From assembly GCA_031289895.1 (NCBI GenBank), contig JAITOP010000202.1, forward strand, positions 1 to 16,490: 16,490 bases of DNA, read 5' to 3'. The notes below the pieces were generated by a model. That model was not told the DNA's origin and made no database searches. It saw only the letters and a program-made list of their open reading frames with translations. Source of the stretch: Prevotellaceae bacterium (GTDB lineage Bacteria > Bacteroidota > Bacteroidia > Bacteroidales > UBA932). Positions 13,160-16,490 of this stretch are shown here, one piece after another. Made by a program: the position numbers and the translations under genes. Numbering within the stretch: the first letter of the stretch is position 1; every line of letters begins with the position of its first letter.

Positions 13160-14488
13160 ATGGCAAACGCAAATTTAGAAGGCGGCGCAAAAAAACCGCA
13201 AAAAATAATAATAAATGACTTAACGCTTGTTGCTCCCGACCGCAACCGCAAAGATATTGCAAAACTCAAAGCGGCAATTGAAAGGTCGGAAAGTATATAC
13301 ACGCCAAGCCGCGTGGAATTATACGACTTGTATCACGATATAACTACAATAGACGGTCATCTTGCAGGAATATTGCAAAAACGCAAAGACTTTGTTTTGA
13401 ATAAAAGCATTTGCTTTGTTGACAAAAACAAACGAAAAATTGACACTTTCGAGAATCTTATATATTCAAACAAATTTAACAGATTGATTGAACTGATTAT
13501 CGAATCGAAATTTTGGGGTGTTTCGGGAGTTGAATTTATTGTCGGCAAAGATTTCGACTTTGAAGAAATTCCGCGCAAGCACATTCGCATCGAAAAAAAC
13601 ATGATTGTAAAATCACAATACGATTATACAGGTATCAATATTGATGACTTGCCGTTTGCATGGACAATAGGCAGAAAAAACGATTTGGGACTTTTACTTA
13701 AATGCTCGATGTATGCACTGTATAAACGTAGCGGTTTTGGCGATTTTGCTCAATATGTTGAGATTTTCGGGCAGCCGGTGCGCGTTATTTATTACGATGC
13801 TTACGATACGAAAACAAAACAGGATTTGCAAAAAATTCTTAGCGAATCGGGTGGATCACTTGCAATGATGATTCCCAAACAGGCGCAATTTACAATGTTC
13901 GACGGCAAAACAAGCAACGGCACCGGCGAATTGCAGGAACGCCTGATTAAAAATTGCAATTTCGAAATGTCGGTTGCGATTTTGGGCAATACCGAAACAA
14001 CCACCTCAAGCAGTAGTTCCGGATACGCACAAAGTGTAGAGCAAAGTAAACAGCAACTCGAAATAACCAAGTCGGATATTGCATTTGTTCAAAACACACT
14101 GAACGAATCGTGGTTTTTGAATATATTAAAATCATACGGCTATCCTGTTGAAAACGGTTCGTTTGAATTTGAATTTGAAATTGACCTTGACAATTTAATA
14201 AAACGTGTGCAGATTGATACCTTTGTTTCGGGTAAAGTTCCTGTTGCCGATGATTATTATTATGAAACCTACGGCATTCCAAAGCCCGACAATTACGATG
14301 AACTAAAAACAAAGCAGGAAGATGACAGAAAAGCCGCTTTATCGGCTATTCAAGGCAATAACGAACCGGACGCAAAAGAAAAGGACACAAAAGAAACGGA
14401 CGAACCAAAAAACAACAAAAACCTGATTGATGCCGTAAAAAGTTTTTTCGGCTTAGCCCCGAAAAACGGGGCTTCCGCAGACTGGTAA
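13160..14488 (+). CDS. Portal protein (DUF935 family, Mu gp29-like)
   Basis: A 442-residue protein. Diagnostic segments are IYTPSRVELYDLYHDITTID at about 45-64, LIIESKFWGVSGVEFIVGKD, and the SMYALYKRSGFGDFAQYVEI block with FGQPVRVIYYDAY. After it come KNCNFEMSVAILGNTETTTS, a Ser-rich loop and SGYAQSVEQSKQQLEITKSD, all typical of DUF935 portals. The C-terminal 60 residues are charged and disordered (EDDRKAALSAIQGNNEPDAK, then KEKDTKETDEPKNN). The dodecameric portal is the DNA gate of the head. Twelve codons before its stop, at 14443-14449, a T TTT TTC heptamer followed by a hairpin would let some ribosomes continue in the -1 frame into the MuF gene. Repeat arrays precede its start; no SD is visible. 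Confidence 0.92.
   Translation: MANANLEGGAKKPQKIIINDLTLVAPDRNRKDIAKLKAAIERSESIYTPSRVELYDLYHDITTIDGHLAGILQKRKDFVLNKSICFVDKNKRKIDTFENLIYSNKFNRLIELIIESKFWGVSGVEFIVGKDFDFEEIPRKHIRIEKNMIVKSQYDYTGINIDDLPFAWTIGRKNDLGLLLKCSMYALYKRSGFGDFAQYVEIFGQPVRVIYYDAYDTKTKQDLQKILSESGGSLAMMIPKQAQFTMFDGKTSNGTGELQERLIKNCNFEMSVAILGNTETTTSSSSSGYAQSVEQSKQQLEITKSDIAFVQNTLNESWFLNILKSYGYPVENGSFEFEFEIDLDNLIKRVQIDTFVSGKVPVADDYYYETYGIPKPDNYDELKTKQEDDRKAALSAIQGNNEPDAKEKDTKETDEPKNNKNLIDAVKSFFGLAPKNGASADW
14443..14473 (+). promoter_or_regulatory. Predicted -1 frameshift signal joining portal and MuF genes
   Basis: Portal codons AGT TTT TTC give the in-phase slippery heptamer T TTT TTC (14443-14449). Five bases later AGCCCCG (14455-14461) pairs perfectly with CGGGGCT (14467-14473) around an AAAAA loop, a classic heptamer-spacer-hairpin arrangement. 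The -1 frame is then open through MuF to 15789. A competing stem, TTTTTCGG (14444-14451) with CCGAAAAA (14459-14466), would mask the slippery bases. Confidence 0.75.
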
Positions 14489-14562
14489 ACAATGCTTACT
14501 ACGGTAGCAACGACGCGCCTGTATGCGACCTTGCCGACGAATCTTTTGCATTTACACCTGAA

Positions 14563-15789
14563 ATGATAGCCGAAGCTCTTAAAAATATTTACGAAAAAAA
14601 CTTTGACCCCGAAACCGAAATTGAATATAATATTTTTAATGCCACGCTTGATACGTTTAATCTTGCAACTGCCGAAGGATTGCAACAGGCGACACGAATA
14701 CCCGAACATGATTTTATTGATGCTCTTAAATATAACAATGCTGTGTTTTCGGCATTTCGCACACACAGAATGCAAAACGATATGGCGAAACAACTGACAG
14801 ACGAAAACGGAAACTTAAAATCATTTTCGCAATTTGCAAAAGATACCGAAAACATCCGCAGCCATTATGTAAAATCGTGGCTGAAAACAGAATATAATAC
14901 GGCTGTTATTCGCGCACATCAAGCCGCCGACTGGAAACAATATGAAGCCGAAAAAGATATTTTACCTAATTTGGAGTGGATGCCGTCGACAAGCGTGGTG
15001 CCGGGAGAAGACCATGTCGGGTTCTGGGGAACAATTCTACCTGTTAACGACCCGTTCTGGAACTCGCACAAGCCCGGCGACAGATGGAACTGTAAATGTT
15101 ATTTGCAGGCAAACGAAAAAAACACAAAACCGCCGGCACGCGATGTTGTGAAAAATCCGAAAAACAAACCGCTGCCCGGGCTCGAAAACAATCCCGGAAA
15201 GGATGCTAAACTTTTCAGCGATAAAAACGCTTACGAGGCAAAAGCTTATAAGGGCGCAAAACAGGCGGTGGCTGAACTTGTCAAAAATCAAAAAATTGCA
15301 GAACCCGAAACATATACGGCAAAGAAGTTCAAAAGCGGCGGTGTATTGGAAAAACCCGACAACGGTAAACAAAACAAAAATGAAGCAAAGAAAAATGAAA
15401 AAATTTACAAGGAACTTGCAAAACTATATGGAGAACGCTACAGATTGCTTGCCGTTACAAACATGCCGGGTAAGAAGAACCCCGATGCTATGAATATGAA
15501 AACAAAACAACTTTCAGACGCAAAAGCACCTATTACCGTTAATGGTAAAAATGCAATACAGGCAGCAATAAAAGAGGCAAGCAAGCAAAAAGTACAGGAG
15601 GTTGTTATATTTCTTGAAAAAGAATATCCGCGTGCATCAATATATTCCGGATTAAAAGCCGCTTTAATAAGTGGTCGTAATAAAAACATAAAAAATATAA
15701 TAATTCGTTTTAATGATGGACAATTAAAAAGATACGATGTTAATAAAGTAAGGTCAATATTAAAAACATCAGCAGGAAAAACTAAATAG
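14563..15789 (+). CDS. MuF-like minor head protein with C-terminal nuclease-like (toxin-type) domain
   Basis: From ATG 14563 the product has 408 residues. The frame is open back to 14431, and the upstream codons look coding (RLVNNAYYGSNDAPVCDLAD, then ESFAFTPE), although no ATG, GTG or TTG exists there. The full N-terminus is best explained by frameshifting from the portal, giving an 876-residue fusion. Residues 1-185 are the MuF domain, with TEYNTAVIRAHQAADW and the signature DPFWNSHKPGDRWNCKCYLQ (Cys177, Cys179). MuF proteins sit on the portal inside the head. After a linker, residues about 253-400 form an extra domain with ELAKLYGERYRLLAV, GKKNPDAM and SDAKAPIT. It also has IQAAIKEASKQKVQEVVIFL, resembling the PD-(D/E)XK-like CdiA C-terminal tRNase type (Asp308, Asp319, Lys321). 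Its stop lies in a hairpin. Confidence 0.88.
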   Translation: MIAEALKNIYEKNFDPETEIEYNIFNATLDTFNLATAEGLQQATRIPEHDFIDALKYNNAVFSAFRTHRMQNDMAKQLTDENGNLKSFSQFAKDTENIRSHYVKSWLKTEYNTAVIRAHQAADWKQYEAEKDILPNLEWMPSTSVVPGEDHVGFWGTILPVNDPFWNSHKPGDRWNCKCYLQANEKNTKPPARDVVKNPKNKPLPGLENNPGKDAKLFSDKNAYEAKAYKGAKQAVAELVKNQKIAEPETYTAKKFKSGGVLEKPDNGKQNKNEAKKNEKIYKELAKLYGERYRLLAVTNMPGKKNPDAMNMKTKQLSDAKAPITVNGKNAIQAAIKEASKQKVQEVVIFLEKEYPRASIYSGLKAALISGRNKNIKNIIIRFNDGQLKRYDVNKVRSILKTSAGKTK

Positions 15790-15801
15790 TTTTTCCTGCT
15801 G
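15770..15801. terminator. Perfect 15-bp hairpin spanning the MuF stop codon
   Basis: CAGCAGGAAAAACTA at 15770-15784 and its exact reverse complement at 15787-15801 are separated by two bases. The TAG stop (15787-15789) is in the 3' arm. There is no T-run after the stem, so intrinsic termination is uncertain; it may stabilise the 3' end or mark the boundary between head genes and the methyltransferase module. Confidence 0.6.
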
Positions 15802-15805
15802 GAAA

Positions 15806-15830
15806 GGGAGGCGATGCAGTGCATCTCCCC
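15806..15830. repeat. Short palindromic intergenic element (copy 2)
   Basis: GATGC (15813-15817) pairs with GCATC (15821-15825) around AGT, and outside a three-base bulge GGGA (15806-15809) pairs with TCCC (15826-15829). On the minus strand the core GAGATGCActgcATCGC matches copy 1 at 8119-8146 in 13 of 17 positions with equal spacing. It follows four bases after the 15-bp hairpin. Confidence 0.6.
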
Positions 15831-15853
15831 TGCCTTATTACTAAGACACCCTT

Positions 15854-15865
15854 ACTTACGTAAGT
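15854..15865. promoter_or_regulatory. 12-bp perfect palindrome upstream of the methyltransferase gene
   Basis: ACTTACGTAAGT is self-complementary and lies about 40 bases before the ATG at 15906. It overlaps the first base of a TTGACA (15865-15870). It could be an operator for control of the methyltransferase, or chance. No clear TAnnTTTG box follows. The rest of 15831-15905 is AT-rich without other visible features. Confidence 0.35.
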
Positions 15866-15905
15866 TGACACAAAAGTAATAAATAATATTTAAACAACAA
15901 AAAAA

Positions 15906-16490
15906 ATGATAGAAATAAACAAAATTTACAACGAAGATTGCCTTGACGGCATGCAGCAAATAGATGATAATTCCATTGATTGCATATTGACCGACCCGCC
16001 GTATTTGTATTTGAAAAATCAAAAACTCGACCGCCCGTTTGATGAACAGGTATTATTTAACGAGGCAAAACGTGTGCTGAAAAAAGACGGTTTTATTGTG
16101 CTTTTCGGGCGCGGAACTTCGTTTTATCGCTGGAACTGTATTTTAGCTGATTTGGGATTTTCTTTTAAGGAAGAAATAATCTGGAATAAAACGCAACATA
16201 CAAGCCCTGTACTGCCAATGTCGCGGGTGCATGAAACAATCGCGATTTTCACAAAAGGGAAAGGCACTATTAATAAGGTTAAGGTTGCGTACTTGGAAAT
16301 GAGAAAAAACAACATTGATAGCATTGCTACCGACATTAAACGAATAAAATCAGCAATTAATAATAAATTATCATTTTCTGAAATCATTGATTATTTAGAT
16401 AACAATAAATTTACATTAAGATATGAGTGTGCTGGGTTTGGAATAACACATTCAAAACTCAAATTAAAAGATGCAGGAGTTGGTACTCTT
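15906..16490 (+). CDS. DNA methyltransferase (DPPY type), truncated at the window edge
   Basis: The ATG at 15906 opens a frame of 195 codons that runs off the right edge. The start is MIEINKIYNEDCLDGMQQID, then DNSIDCILTDPPYLYLKNQK. 'I...D.L..M..I...SID.I.TDPPY' is the standard opening of beta-class N6-adenine or N4-cytosine methyltransferases, with the catalytic DPPY at residues 30-33. Next come EAKRVLKKDGFIVLFGRGTS, EEIIWNKTQHTS and PMSRVHETIAIFTKGKG, all typical of the family. The SAM-binding FxGxG motif should follow beyond the window. The segment after residue 120 may be the target recognition domain. It sits after the head genes on the plus strand with its own leader. Phage enzymes of this kind usually protect phage DNA from host restriction. 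No restriction enzyme gene is visible. Confidence 0.9.
   Translation, partial: MIEINKIYNEDCLDGMQQIDDNSIDCILTDPPYLYLKNQKLDRPFDEQVLFNEAKRVLKKDGFIVLFGRGTSFYRWNCILADLGFSFKEEIIWNKTQHTSPVLPMSRVHETIAIFTKGKGTINKVKVAYLEMRKNNIDSIATDIKRIKSAINNKLSFSEIIDYLDNNKFTLRYECAGFGITHSKLKLKDAGVGTL

Noticed and set aside
14492..14566. ATG at 14492 as start of the MuF protein
   Set aside because: It is in another frame and ends at a TGA after 24 codons; it does not reach the MuF frame.
1..16490. tRNA, rRNA, attachment sites or transposase genes
   Set aside because: I looked on both strands and saw no cloverleaf-like sequence, rRNA segment, integrase/transposase motif or att-like direct repeat that I could support.

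Overview
The window is the late (structural) region of a Mu-like, contractile-tailed prophage or phage of a Bacteroidota host, most likely Bacteroidales. The phage assignment rests on the gene set: terminase, DUF935-type portal, DUF1320-like protein, MuF head protein, prohead protease/scaffold, major capsid, DUF2586-type sheath, tube, tail chaperone, tape measure, gpD-like hub and gpV-like spike. The host assignment rests on AT-rich DNA, almost no Shine-Dalgarno sequences, two copies of a Bacteroides-type -7 promoter box (TAnnTTTG), and protein types I associate with that phylum (DUF6046-like and DUF6150-like). No integrase, transposase or repressor lies in the window, so transposition cannot be judged.

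Layout. Two divergent arms leave a short control region at about 10462-10594, which contains a strong palindromic hairpin. The minus arm reads leftward: protease/scaffold, major capsid, a secreted accessory protein, two small head-tail region proteins (one only 51 codons and overlapping its neighbours), sheath, tube, tail chaperone with a -1 frameshift extension, tape measure, DUF6046-like protein, gpD-like hub, gpV-like spike, two small proteins and the start of an M15 peptidase (probable lysin). The plus arm reads rightward: small and large terminase, a DUF1320-like protein, portal, MuF head protein with a nuclease-like C-terminal domain, then a truncated DNA methyltransferase after a pair of hairpins.

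Accessory genes. Two small genes on the plus strand sit inverted inside the minus-strand tail operon and exactly fill its only two large gaps. One is a secreted DUF6150-like protein and the other a two-helix membrane protein. Both are preceded by the same 13-base promoter-like sequence. A third, secreted, accessory gene lies in operon orientation behind the capsid gene.

Most notable. (1) The portal and MuF genes overlap in different frames with no ATG for the full MuF N-terminus. The overlap holds a T TTT TTC slippery heptamer, a 5-nt spacer and a GC-rich hairpin, predicting a -1 frameshift that makes an 876-residue portal-MuF-nuclease fusion. (2) A classical A AAA AAG frameshift site ends the tail chaperone gene. 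(3) Arrays of 7-bp repeats, each unit carrying TAA on the coding strand, lie between several genes and overlap the upstream stop codons, so they put stops in all three frames. (4) Two copies of a short palindromic element lie between genes.
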